Origin: Enterocloster lavalensis
GTDB taxonomy: Bacteria; Bacillota; Clostridia; Lachnospirales; Lachnospiraceae
DNA: 64,000 nucleotides
NCBI RefSeq assembly: GCF_902364025.1
Contig: NZ_CABJCG010000019.1
Span: 1-64,000, forward strand
Direction of reading: 5' to 3'
A program made the translations under genes and the position numbers. Shown in pieces: positions 17,350 through 26,215 of this stretch. Each line of letters starts with the position of its first letter. Position 1 is the stretch's first letter. The notes beneath the pieces are model-generated. The model had not been told where the DNA came from, did no database searches, and saw only the letters and a program-made list of their open reading frames with translations.

Positions 17350-17395
17350 TGCCTGCTCATCAATGGTATGCTTAAACTGCCTGATAGAGCAGGCA
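17350..17395 (+). promoter_or_regulatory. Long-loop hairpin in the leader of the composite transporter operon
   Basis: TGCCTGCTC (17350-17358) is the exact complement of GAGCAGGCA (17387-17395), separated by 28 bases; only a weak ATATTTAT tail follows. It lies 12 bp before the ribosome site of the first operon gene. It could be an attenuator, a bound RNA element or an operator. Confidence 0.45.
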
Positions 17396-17426
17396 ATATT
17401 TATATAAAAGGAGGTAATTTTAGAGT

Positions 17427-19556
17427 ATGGAGGTGGATGTGAGAAAGAAGATAAGACGGATTTTTACAATACTGGGAACAACAGCACTGATTTTTACCGT
17501 AACAGCCTGTGGGAACCGCATGGATGCCATGCAGCCGGATTCTTCCTATGTTGCAGACTTTTTTGATATTCCGGACTCAGTGACAGGAATCGAAAGACTT
17601 CTGCTCAAAGATGATATGGCCTATATGTGCTGTCTGGAGGAAGATGGCACGTCCTATCTGGCAACAATGAACATTGATGACGGTAAATTTTTGAAACAGA
17701 ATCTGGAGCTGGACGCCTCGGTTTCGCTTCTGGATTTTGGCTTTGCCCCGGACAACAGTATCTGGGCGGTTTGCCTGGAACCGGCCGGAGTCTATAGTTT
17801 AAGGAAATTTGACAACAGCGGTTCACAGGTTCAGTCAGTTGACCTGGCAGGTGTGATGGACACCTCAGTCATATCGGCAGTTGGAAGAGATTTGTTCCTC
17901 AGCATTGATAGAGAGGGAAATATCTGTGTGGCTGCTAAAGGCAGAAATACGTTGGCCTATCTGTTCGACAATAACGGCAGTTACTTATTTTCTCTCGACT
18001 ATGAGGGAAATCTTATGACAACTACAACAACTGCCGGGGGACTGATTGGTATTTGTGCGACTTCCCCGGACCGTATGAACTATGACCTGCTGACAGTGGA
18101 CATGAAGAGCCGGGATTGGAGTAAAGATAAAATCTATCTGGGCGCAACAGCTGGGTTGTACGGAGGTGTGAACAAAGATTTCTATCGGTTTGATTCTTCC
18201 GTTTTATATGGGTATGCAGCGGGCGCGCAGGAGGGCAGCCCGGTCTTTAACTGGTCGGATATGGGACTTGGTACATCAGAGGTTCATCTTGGAGAATGCA
18301 TGGACGGGCGTTTTGTCATCCTGGCAGCCTCATCTAATCAGACTGAGGTATTATCATATGAAATGGCAGTTCTGACAAAGGGGGTGGATGAGAGAGAGAT
18401 TTTGAGTATGGTGAGCCTGAGCGCGCCCCCTGGCCTTATCCAGGCCGTATCTGATTTTAACAAAACAAACGACAGGTATAAAGTTGAGCTGACAGAGTAT
18501 TTTCCGTATGCGCAGAATGTGACTGATGAGGAATGGGATAATGCCATTTTAAATCTTAATACACGGATCATCTCCGGCGATATGCCGGATATCCTGGATA
18601 TGAGTAATTTGTCTGTACAGATTTATCAAAGCAAAGGGCTTTTAGAAGATCTCTATCCATATATGGAACATGATCCGGAAATCAGGAAAGAAGATTACTT
18701 TGAAAATGTCTTTGAAGCTATCAGCCTGGATGGAAAGCTGCCCTATCTTACGGACGGAGCAGCCATATCCACTATGCTGGCCGGTGAAGATATTGAGGTT
18801 GGAAACGATGGCTGGACCATTCAGGAGCTGGAAAAGGTCCTTGATACTTACGGAGCCAATTCCATAAACAATCTGTCTGGTGCTTCCTTCCTGAAAATCA
18901 TGCTTCAGACAGATGGCAGTTTGATTGACTGGAATTTGGGTAAATGTTCTTTTGATTCACCTGAATTTGTAAAACTGCTGGGGTTTGCCGGTAAAATACA
19001 GGAAAGCAGCCAGAATGGCTTTGGAGGAACGGAGATGAGTGATTCCTATGCAGCAGCCTATGAGACTGTGCTGAGCGTTTACCACATCACCCGGTACAGA
19101 AATTACTACAACGGGAATCTGAGATTTCTTGGACTTCCCGGAGGCGGCGGTGAGTACCATGTAATCAAACCGGAAGTGAAGGTTGGAATCTCCTCGTCCA
19201 GCCCCCGGAAGGAAGGGGCATGGGAATTTGTCAGAACACTATTGACAGAGGAGCATCAGATGTCATGTATGATGCTTCCGATTCATAAGAGGGCGTTTGA
19301 TAAGGTCACGCAGGCGGCGGTGGATGGAAAATCTGTCTGGACGTGGATTTACGAAGACGGCAAGGTAACAAAAGAAGATGTGGAGCTGACCAAGCAGCTT
19401 TTAAACAGCGCAGCCTATGTGGAGAATGACAATCAGACATTGGAATCACTGATATTGGAGGAGGCCCGGGAATATTTTTCAGGGGCTAGGAGCGCCCTGG
19501 AAGCTGCTGAAAGAATTCAGAGCCGGGCCAGTCTTTATATCAATGAGCAAATGTGA
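17427..19556 (+). CDS. Lipoprotein with beta-propeller-like N-terminus fused to a family 1 solute-binding domain
   Basis: A 709-residue lipoprotein. The signal peptide ends in the lipobox TVTAC, Cys28. Residues about 45-320 show repeated short beta strands with NNGSYLFSLDYEGN-like turns, suggesting a WD/NHL-type propeller. From about 325 to the end it resembles sugar-type solute-binding proteins (LIQAVSDFNKTNDRYKVELT, ISGDMPDILDMSN, GLLEDLYPYMEHDP). Such fusions are uncommon and roughly double the usual length of about 430. Start ATG 17427 lies 12 bases after AGGAGG; a GTG at 17439 behind GGAGG is a strong alternative. It is the first gene of an operon with two sugar-type permeases, so it should deliver ligand to them; the propeller might recognise a glycan or wall component. 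Confidence 0.82.
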   Translation: MEVDVRKKIRRIFTILGTTALIFTVTACGNRMDAMQPDSSYVADFFDIPDSVTGIERLLLKDDMAYMCCLEEDGTSYLATMNIDDGKFLKQNLELDASVSLLDFGFAPDNSIWAVCLEPAGVYSLRKFDNSGSQVQSVDLAGVMDTSVISAVGRDLFLSIDREGNICVAAKGRNTLAYLFDNNGSYLFSLDYEGNLMTTTTTAGGLIGICATSPDRMNYDLLTVDMKSRDWSKDKIYLGATAGLYGGVNKDFYRFDSSVLYGYAAGAQEGSPVFNWSDMGLGTSEVHLGECMDGRFVILAASSNQTEVLSYEMAVLTKGVDEREILSMVSLSAPPGLIQAVSDFNKTNDRYKVELTEYFPYAQNVTDEEWDNAILNLNTRIISGDMPDILDMSNLSVQIYQSKGLLEDLYPYMEHDPEIRKEDYFENVFEAISLDGKLPYLTDGAAISTMLAGEDIEVGNDGWTIQELEKVLDTYGANSINNLSGASFLKIMLQTDGSLIDWNLGKCSFDSPEFVKLLGFAGKIQESSQNGFGGTEMSDSYAAAYETVLSVYHITRYRNYYNGNLRFLGLPGGGGEYHVIKPEVKVGISSSSPRKEGAWEFVRTLLTEEHQMSCMMLPIHKRAFDKVTQAAVDGKSVWTWIYEDGKVTKEDVELTKQLLNSAAYVENDNQTLESLILEEAREYFSGARSALEAAERIQSRASLYINEQM

Positions 19557-19588
19557 AAATTTTTATGCATAGGAAAGGAGCCAAAACT

Positions 19589-20188
19589 ATGAAAAGACAG
19601 CCTATGAAAAGAGGAATGATGGGGATATATGCAGTTATCTGCGCGGGGATGCTTTTGGTTACCGGCTGTGCAGGTACAGAGACAAATACAAAAACGGAAA
19701 CAGAAAGAATTGAAGCGACAGAGAGACAGGAAAGTAATCCTGTAAATACTGCCAGTAAGGAGGAGAAGGTGGAGGTCCCTGAAAAGCAGGAGGAAGCGGT
19801 CCAAAATGATTTGCCTCTGCAAATTCAGGATGATGCCGGGAATGGGGACTCAGATACAATGGATACGTTTGCAGATGCGAATGACATGATGAAGTCTGCT
19901 GATTTGAGTGGCACAGCCGGCGAATGCTCGGATACAGGGTGCGTGATTAATACATCGCCCTTTGCGGACGGCACTTCATCTTCAGGAGATGGGGGCAGCA
20001 TGACGGTTACTTATACAGAAGACACGGTATTTCAAAAGGGAACCGTGAAATCGGATGGCAGCAGCTACTTTTTGGAGGACAGTGAAAAAGACAGGATAGG
20101 GGACAGTGATTTTGTACTGTGTTTCGGGAAACAGCAGGCGGATGGTTCTTACCTGGCAGACAGAATCATTATGATTGTGTTCAATTAA
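19589..20188 (+). CDS. Small lipoprotein
   Basis: A 199-residue protein with a lipoprotein signal (lipobox LVTGC, Cys27). A low-complexity linker rich in E, T, Q and S follows (about 30-100), then a small C-terminal domain (about 135-199: MTVTYTEDTVFQKGTVKSDG to DSDFVLCFGKQQADGSYLAD) that looks beta-rich. ATG 19589 is preferred because AAAGGAG precedes it; the frame opens 12 codons earlier without a site. It is the second gene of the operon and overlaps nothing. No family recognised; probably a wall-facing accessory of the transporter. Confidence 0.72.
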   Translation: MKRQPMKRGMMGIYAVICAGMLLVTGCAGTETNTKTETERIEATERQESNPVNTASKEEKVEVPEKQEEAVQNDLPLQIQDDAGNGDSDTMDTFADANDMMKSADLSGTAGECSDTGCVINTSPFADGTSSSGDGGSMTVTYTEDTVFQKGTVKSDGSSYFLEDSEKDRIGDSDFVLCFGKQQADGSYLADRIIMIVFN

Positions 20189-20210
20189 CCTGATAGGAGA
20201 TGATACAGCT

Positions 20211-22157
20211 ATGCGTTTACATATTGGGGAAAAAATAAGAGAACAAAAGGCCATGCTTATTTCCGGAAAGAAATACAGGCCCCTCATAGAAGACCGTGTG
20301 CAGCGCATGGCTGTATATCTTATGATTGGATTTTTTGCATTCATGTTAGTATGCACAATTATTTCCCGTGTATCGTATTCCTTTACTACCGCCCATGTTT
20401 CGGTAGCTTATATGGCAGGCAAAACGCTGATGAACAGGGCTGAAATGGACGGGATTATCCATGCGTCAGCGGAGAAAGGGATTAGTCTTCCGGATGGCCT
20501 TAAGGTAGTTTCCGTCTATGCAGGGAAGGGCAAATCAGTAGAAAAAGGCGAGGCGTTGATAGAATTTGATGTCCCCGCCGTAGAAGAACGGATTAAGAAA
20601 CTGGAAGAAGAAATCCGTATCCTTAATCTTAAAATGGATATTTCATCAAACAATGGTGGCATTGATGTGATTGAGGCACAGCGTACGCTAGAGGATGCCA
20701 AAAAGGCGTATGAGCGAATTGATGCGAAGTATGCCAGGGCAGAGATGCGGCTGAAAGAAGATTATACAAAGCTTGAAGAAACGCTGGCAGATGCGGAAAA
20801 GAATCTTATTAATAAGGCAGAAGCACTTGTGAAGGAAGCGAGGGAAAACCTGCAAAATGTAAGGGAGGACGCGGAGGACGCCATCCGTGCCGCAGAACAG
20901 GCGCTAGATGAGGAATCAGAAAATCTTGATGATTCAGAGGATAGTTATCAGCAGGCATTAGAGATGTATGAGCAGGCGAAAGATGAACTTAATATGGCAA
21001 ATCAGAGAGTCAGCGAAATAAAGGAAGCGATTGCAGGGAAGCAGCCGGATGATGCTACGGATTATACGGAGGAGCTGAAGGAGGCGGAGGAAGAACTTTC
21101 CATTGCGCAAAAGGCATTTAACCAAGCCAAAAGGGAACTTTCAAAAGCAGACTATAACCCATCGTCCTATGACAGGGCAGACGATAACCTGGATTCCATC
21201 AAGAGACACTGGAAACGTAAAATTGATAAAGCCAAAGATGCTCTTTATAAAGCAGAAACAGTGCTGGAAGCAGTCAGGGAAGGAAAAGATTTTTCAGCTG
21301 AGTCTGAAGTCAGTGAGGCCCAGGCTGCCATTGATACTGCAAGAGAAGCGTTAAACCGTGCCTGGCGTGAGTCAGAGGATAACCAATATTCTGAGGAGGA
21401 AGAACTTTATGCGGCGGGAAGGGCAATAGAGACTGCGCAGGCAACATTGGAAGATGCCCGGAGACAGGCTGAGGTATTGCAGAAAGAAGGTGAAATTGAC
21501 AGAATTACCTATGAATCTGAGCGGTCAGATAAAGAGAAATCGCGTGCTGCATTACAGGAAATTTTGGATAATGGGGGATACCTTTTGGCCCCGGCCCCTG
21601 GAACGGTGGTGAGGACGCTGGAACGAGGGGATAAAACAAAGGAGGGGGAAGAGGCAGTCATACTTTCCTGTACAGACAGAGGATTTGTTTTTGAAGGAAA
21701 ACTGGATAAAGATTCAGCACGCCGCTTTTCAGCCGGGGACAAGGGAGAGCTTCATTATAAATTGGATGGAAGCACACAAAAAGCAGATGTGGAGATTCGT
21801 TCCATCAGCACGCCGGACGAGTCAGACCAGGTTTTGGTAACTGCGGTCCTGCCGGAGGGAGGTTATACTTCCGGTATGACGGCGCAGCTTTTTCTGAGCA
21901 GAAAAAGCGAGACGTATCAAAATTGTCTGCCTCTTACAGCACTCAGAAGTGATTCCGCCGGAGACCACGTTTTCGTACTCCGCAGACAAAACTCCGTACT
22001 GGGAACAGAATGGGTCATTGCAAGGGTAGATATAACAGTTAGGGAAAGGGACAGTCAGACGATGTATGTTGAGGGCGCGCTTACTTATTCGGATCAGGTG
22101 GTCATAAACTCGAATAAGATCATATCGGAAGGAGACAGGGTCCGCATTGAAAACTAA
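20211..22157 (+). CDS. HlyD-like membrane fusion/adaptor protein with very long coiled coil
   Basis: A 648-residue single-pass membrane protein. The membrane segment is at about 33-54. A lipoyl/barrel-sandwich half follows (LPDGLKVVSVYAGKGKSVEKGEA around 90-110), then a charged coiled coil of about 330 residues (VEERIKKLEEEIRILNLKMD to about residue 455). The second half-motif is GGYLLAPAPGTVVRTLERGD, and the end is beta-barrel-like. This is the layout of periplasmic adaptor proteins of ABC exporters (HlyD/MacA/YknX type), but the coil is unusually long. ATG 20211 is chosen by its AGGAGA site. The stop overlaps the next gene by 11 bp. In a Gram-positive it would reach into the cell wall. Confidence 0.82.
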   Translation: MRLHIGEKIREQKAMLISGKKYRPLIEDRVQRMAVYLMIGFFAFMLVCTIISRVSYSFTTAHVSVAYMAGKTLMNRAEMDGIIHASAEKGISLPDGLKVVSVYAGKGKSVEKGEALIEFDVPAVEERIKKLEEEIRILNLKMDISSNNGGIDVIEAQRTLEDAKKAYERIDAKYARAEMRLKEDYTKLEETLADAEKNLINKAEALVKEARENLQNVREDAEDAIRAAEQALDEESENLDDSEDSYQQALEMYEQAKDELNMANQRVSEIKEAIAGKQPDDATDYTEELKEAEEELSIAQKAFNQAKRELSKADYNPSSYDRADDNLDSIKRHWKRKIDKAKDALYKAETVLEAVREGKDFSAESEVSEAQAAIDTAREALNRAWRESEDNQYSEEEELYAAGRAIETAQATLEDARRQAEVLQKEGEIDRITYESERSDKEKSRAALQEILDNGGYLLAPAPGTVVRTLERGDKTKEGEEAVILSCTDRGFVFEGKLDKDSARRFSAGDKGELHYKLDGSTQKADVEIRSISTPDESDQVLVTAVLPEGGYTSGMTAQLFLSRKSETYQNCLPLTALRSDSAGDHVFVLRRQNSVLGTEWVIARVDITVRERDSQTMYVEGALTYSDQVVINSNKIISEGDRVRIEN

Positions 22158-23388
22158 CAGGTTTGCTCATTACCGGGGGTTGACAATATCAGCATTACTG
22201 GCAGCGGTTCTTTGGTGTTTTGCCTGTTCTTATTATAGTACGGCCATCAGTCACTGTACAAGTGTGAGCATTAAATGGGATAAGGGCGGTGTCAGCCCCT
22301 CAGAGCTTATCAGGCAGCAGACGTATGCAAGGCAGGATGGAGCAGGAAACCAGCCGGAGGCCACTTTATGGCAGACATACCCGGAACAGGAGATAATGGC
22401 TTCAGATAAAAAGAAAATGAAGGCAGATATAGTTGCCGCCTTTGGAGACTGCGGGGATGTTGTCTCCTTCATGCTGACTGCCGGTGCTTATCCGGCCAGA
22501 TCGGATGAGTTCGGATGCGCCGTCAGTACCGGTCTGGCATTCTCCCTGTGGGGGAGTACCAATGTGATGGGGATGCCGGTAAAGGCGGAAGGAAAGCAGT
22601 TCTATGTCCGCGGCATATTTGAGGAGGAAGAACCAAGGTTGTTCTTACAGGCACAGGCGGACTCGGATGAACCCTTATCCAATATGCAACTGACATTTAC
22701 AGGTCCGGGAGCAGGGGAGAGGGCCAGTCAGTATCTCTCATCGGCAGGTTTTCCGGAGGGACGGATTCTTGACCTGACATTATTTGCATGGGCACTTGGC
22801 ATGATACTCCGGCTTCCTGCAATTATTCTGGCATTTGGGATCCTTGGGCGCGTGATCAGGCATGGAAAAAGGCTTTGCCGTTATCCCCTTCTGTTGGCTG
22901 TTTATCTTTTAACCGCTTTCGGTATATTGGCCGTATTATGGTTTTGTATAGACCTGCCTGAGTTTCCTTCCGAGTTTGTCCCCACAATGTGGTCTGATTT
23001 TGAGTTCTGGGGAAATCTGTTTAAGGAGCAGGGAAAAAATATGGTCTCCTGGATGACGGCCGGGCCTGCCTTCCGAGATATGGAGCTTTGGACCTCGTCA
23101 TTTATGGCAGTGCTGCTTTCTGTGTGTGCCTCTGCCTTTACAGTAGCCGCAGCAATACTGGTATCCATACGTTCTTACAAAAGAATGATTTTCTATTGTG
23201 CGGCATATACACTGACACTTTGCCTGATTTCATTCAAGATAGCCTCTGCTCACAATATGACCTTCTGCAAAGCAACGTATCTTCTGCCATGTCTTTGGAT
23301 ATGTGTGGATTTTCTCTTTTACTGTCTGAAAGAAACGCTTGCCGCTGATGTTCGTGAAGGGAGGATTTTGGATGAGGAAAAAACGTGA
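22147..23388 (+). CDS. Membrane protein with MacB-core-like extracellular domain
   Basis: A 413-residue protein beginning with TTG 22147 inside the adaptor gene. One membrane segment (about 11-30) is followed by an extracellular domain (31-205) whose GCAVSTGLAFSLWGSTNVMG and YVRGIFE parts recall the periplasmic core of MacB/FtsX permeases. About five more membrane segments follow (208-235, 243-270, 318-343, 350-366, 372-392). It has no ATPase of its own, and the usual FtsX motifs are not clear. Placed right after a HlyD-type adaptor, it is the probable adaptor partner. It overlaps the next gene by 17 bp. Family assignment is tentative. Confidence 0.6.
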   Translation: MKTNRFAHYRGLTISALLAAVLWCFACSYYSTAISHCTSVSIKWDKGGVSPSELIRQQTYARQDGAGNQPEATLWQTYPEQEIMASDKKKMKADIVAAFGDCGDVVSFMLTAGAYPARSDEFGCAVSTGLAFSLWGSTNVMGMPVKAEGKQFYVRGIFEEEEPRLFLQAQADSDEPLSNMQLTFTGPGAGERASQYLSSAGFPEGRILDLTLFAWALGMILRLPAIILAFGILGRVIRHGKRLCRYPLLLAVYLLTAFGILAVLWFCIDLPEFPSEFVPTMWSDFEFWGNLFKEQGKNMVSWMTAGPAFRDMELWTSSFMAVLLSVCASAFTVAAAILVSIRSYKRMIFYCAAYTLTLCLISFKIASAHNMTFCKATYLLPCLWICVDFLFYCLKETLAADVREGRILDEEKT

Positions 23389-24244
23389 ATACAGTGTTCC
23401 GATCCGGGAACAAATGGTACCATGGCTGTTTTTGCTGCCGAGCCTGCTGTTCGTAAGTATTATGGTGCTGATTCCTATGCTGGACGCTCTGCGACGTTCC
23501 TTTTTCCTGGCTGCCAGTGACCGGTTTGTGGGATTTCAAAATTATCTGGCAGTTTTGAGGAACCATGCGTTTAAGCTGGCGGCAGCCAATACAGCAAGAT
23601 TTATCTTAGTCTGCATACCGCTTCTCTTACTCTTTTCCCTGGCTGTTTCCCTGATGCTGACCTCCTTCAGGGAAAAACGCAGCATTTTCAAGACCTCGTT
23701 TCTTGTGCCCATGGCGATTCCCGTTGCTTCGATTGTTCTTTTGTGGCGGGTGATTTTTCATAAAAATGGACTTTTTAATGCATTCCTTGCACTTTGGGGT
23801 ATGGTTCCGGTTGACTGGATTGGAAGTAAGGCAGCCTTTGGTGTATTGGTGTTTGCCTATCTGTGGAAGAATTTCGGATATGATATGGTGCTGTGGCTGT
23901 CAGGACTCAGCGCCATAAATCCAGCATTATATGAGGCGGCGCAGATAGACGGCGCCGGAAGTCTCCAGCGGTTTGTAAGGATTACACTCCCCAATCTAAT
24001 GCCTACATTATTTACCATTACAGTACTGTCGCTGCTCAATTCCTTTAAGGTGTTCAGGGAGGCTTATCTGATTGCGGGAGGCTATCCGGATGACAGTATT
24101 TACATGCTTCAGCATTTATTCAATAACTGGTACGGCAATCTGGATGTGGATAAAATGTGTGCCGGAGCTGTGATGATGGCAATTCTGGTATTTATTTTAA
24201 TATTACTACTGCAAAAAATTATGAACAGAGGAGATAGGATATGA
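23372..24244 (+). CDS. Sugar-type ABC transporter permease (MalF-like)
   Basis: A 290-residue inner-membrane permease of the binding-protein-dependent type. It has six predicted helices and the EAA loop YEAAQIDGAGSLQRFVRI, which docks onto the ATPase. The family imports oligosaccharides, polyols and glycerol phosphates. ATG 23372 has GGGAGG seven bases before it, and the start overlaps the previous gene. It forms a pair with the following permease (stop and start overlap by 4 bp, ATGA). Confidence 0.92.
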   Translation: MRKKREYSVPIREQMVPWLFLLPSLLFVSIMVLIPMLDALRRSFFLAASDRFVGFQNYLAVLRNHAFKLAAANTARFILVCIPLLLLFSLAVSLMLTSFREKRSIFKTSFLVPMAIPVASIVLLWRVIFHKNGLFNAFLALWGMVPVDWIGSKAAFGVLVFAYLWKNFGYDMVLWLSGLSAINPALYEAAQIDGAGSLQRFVRITLPNLMPTLFTITVLSLLNSFKVFREAYLIAGGYPDDSIYMLQHLFNNWYGNLDVDKMCAGAVMMAILVFILILLLQKIMNRGDRI

Positions 24245-25080
24245 AAAAATGGCTTCTTGGCGTGCCACTTGTTTTGATTGCGGTCTTTATATGGCTGCCT
24301 CTGTGGATGTTGATATCCGGTACTTTTATGGGAGGGGCAGAAGTGTCTGAAAATCTTGCTCCAGTCCTGGAAAGCAGGGGAGGAATGGCTGTATGGCCTG
24401 TAATTGCGCGTTATCCGACACTGGCGGCATATGTGGAACTATTATTGGATACGCCCCAGTTTTTTTCGGTATTCTGGAATTCCTGCGGGCAGGTTTTTCC
24501 AATTATACTCGGTCATGTTCTTTTGGGCGCTCCTGCGGCATGGGCATTTGCTAAGTTTCACTTTCGCGGAAAAAAGATACTCTATACTTTGTATATTGTC
24601 CTGATGCTGATGCCTTTTCAGGTGACCATGGTTTCCAGCTATCTTGTCCTGAATAAGCTGGGCCTGATTGATACTGTATGGGCGGTTATTCTGCCCGGTG
24701 CGGCATCAACGCTTCCAGTATTCATAATGACACGTTTTTTTATGGACATACCGGAGGCGGTCATGGAGGCGGCAGCCGTGGATGGGGCATCCTCATTTCA
24801 GATATTTTTACGATTTGGACTTCCGCTTGGCGCGCCGGGAATCCTGTCGGCTGTGGTATTAGGTTTTTTGGAATACTGGAATGCAATAGAGGCGCCTCAG
24901 GCATTTTTAAAAAACCAGACGCTCTGGCCGCTTTCATTGTATATGTCAAACATCACAGCGGATAACGCCGGGGTATCATTGATCGCGTCACTGATTACGC
25001 TGATGCCTCCTCTATTAATATTCCTGTTCGGGCAGAAGTATCTGGAGCAGGGCATTATATCTTCCGGAATGAAAGATTAA
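24241..25080 (+). CDS. Sugar-type ABC transporter permease (MalG-like)
   Basis: A 279-residue permease with six predicted helices and the EAA loop MEAAAVDGASSFQIFLRF. The N-terminal WLPLWMLISGTFMG and the TRFFMDIP stretch are usual for the MalG/UgpE group. Its start overlaps the MalF-like gene by 4 bp (ATGA), so the two are translationally coupled. The ATPase gene starts 16 bp downstream. Together they form a complete uptake core. Confidence 0.92.
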   Translation: MKKWLLGVPLVLIAVFIWLPLWMLISGTFMGGAEVSENLAPVLESRGGMAVWPVIARYPTLAAYVELLLDTPQFFSVFWNSCGQVFPIILGHVLLGAPAAWAFAKFHFRGKKILYTLYIVLMLMPFQVTMVSSYLVLNKLGLIDTVWAVILPGAASTLPVFIMTRFFMDIPEAVMEAAAVDGASSFQIFLRFGLPLGAPGILSAVVLGFLEYWNAIEAPQAFLKNQTLWPLSLYMSNITADNAGVSLIASLITLMPPLLIFLFGQKYLEQGIISSGMKD

Positions 25081-25096
25081 TACAGGGGATTAATAT

Positions 25097-26215
25097 ATGG
25101 AAAACAGGATTTTTGCAGACGATCTGCAGATAAGCAAAGTGAATAAATGGTATCCTGGAGATGTTCATGCTGTTAAGGATATGGATATGGAAATAAAGAG
25201 AGGGGAATTTATTGTATTTGTAGGCCCTTCCGGCTGCGGAAAGACAACGCTGCTGCGCATGATTGCAGGGCTTGAGAGTATAAGCAGCGGCGAGGTTGTT
25301 ATGGATGGCAGGATTGTGAACAAGGTTCCGCCAAAGAACCGCGATATAGCCATGGTATTCCAAAATTATGCCCTTTATCCCAATATGAAAGTAAAAGATA
25401 ATATCGCCTTTCCCCTTAAAATGCAGCATATCAGCAAACAGGAAATCGAAAGAAGGGTAGCAGAATTGGCCCAAAAGCTGGAGCTGGATACTCTGCTTGA
25501 AAGGAAGCCGGGGGCTTTATCCGGCGGTCAGCGCCAGCGTGTTGCCCTTGCACGGGCCATGATAAGAAAACCCGGACTTTTTCTCATGGATGAACCGTTA
25601 GCCAATCTCGATGCGAAGCTCCGCACAGAAATGCGCCGGGAGATTATAACACTCCAGCGGGAATTGGGTGTAACCACCATATATGTTACCCATGATCAGA
25701 CGGAGGCAATGACGATGGGGACGCGTATTGCCGTAATAAATGGCGGTGTTTTACAGCAATTTGGAACACCGCAGGAAATATATAGAAATCCGGCGAATCT
25801 GTTTGTTGCAGGGTTCATAGGATCACCCAATATGAATCTATGGGACACCAGGCTTGTTACATACCAGGGACAGCATTATCTGACTTTGGGAAATACCCAT
25901 ATTCCCATTGATGTGAGCAATTTGCCCGCAGATGGTTTACAGGAGCCGCTGAAGGCCGGTATTCGCCCGGAACACATTTTGCCGGCTGAACCGGATGAGC
26001 CTCATGCAGTAAGGATGAAAATCAATATTCTGGAAAATACAGGGCGTGAAGTAGCAGTTTTCCTCACAGGGGCTGACATGCCGAATCTCACAGTGGTGAC
26101 GGATGCAGATTTTTCCGGTCAGGTTGGGCAGGAAGTATATATTCGGCTAAAGCCGGAAAAGATACATCTATTTCATACAGAGACAGGATGTGCATATGGA
26201 GATTTTTATGTATAG
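25097..26215 (+). CDS. ABC transporter ATP-binding protein, MsmX/UgpC type
   Basis: A 372-residue ATPase. Walker A GPSGCGKTTLL, Q loop in VFQNYALYP, signature LSGGQRQRVALARAM, Walker B LFLMDEPLANLD, and the switch histidine in VTHDQTEAMTMG. A regulatory OB/TOBE domain fills residues about 240-372. MsmX-type ATPases power several sugar importers, and this one is bound into the operon rather than free-standing. It may also serve the adaptor/MacB-like pair, which lacks its own ATPase; that is inference. The stop overlaps the VanZ-like gene. Confidence 0.93.
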   Translation: MENRIFADDLQISKVNKWYPGDVHAVKDMDMEIKRGEFIVFVGPSGCGKTTLLRMIAGLESISSGEVVMDGRIVNKVPPKNRDIAMVFQNYALYPNMKVKDNIAFPLKMQHISKQEIERRVAELAQKLELDTLLERKPGALSGGQRQRVALARAMIRKPGLFLMDEPLANLDAKLRTEMRREIITLQRELGVTTIYVTHDQTEAMTMGTRIAVINGGVLQQFGTPQEIYRNPANLFVAGFIGSPNMNLWDTRLVTYQGQHYLTLGNTHIPIDVSNLPADGLQEPLKAGIRPEHILPAEPDEPHAVRMKINILENTGREVAVFLTGADMPNLTVVTDADFSGQVGQEVYIRLKPEKIHLFHTETGCAYGDFYV

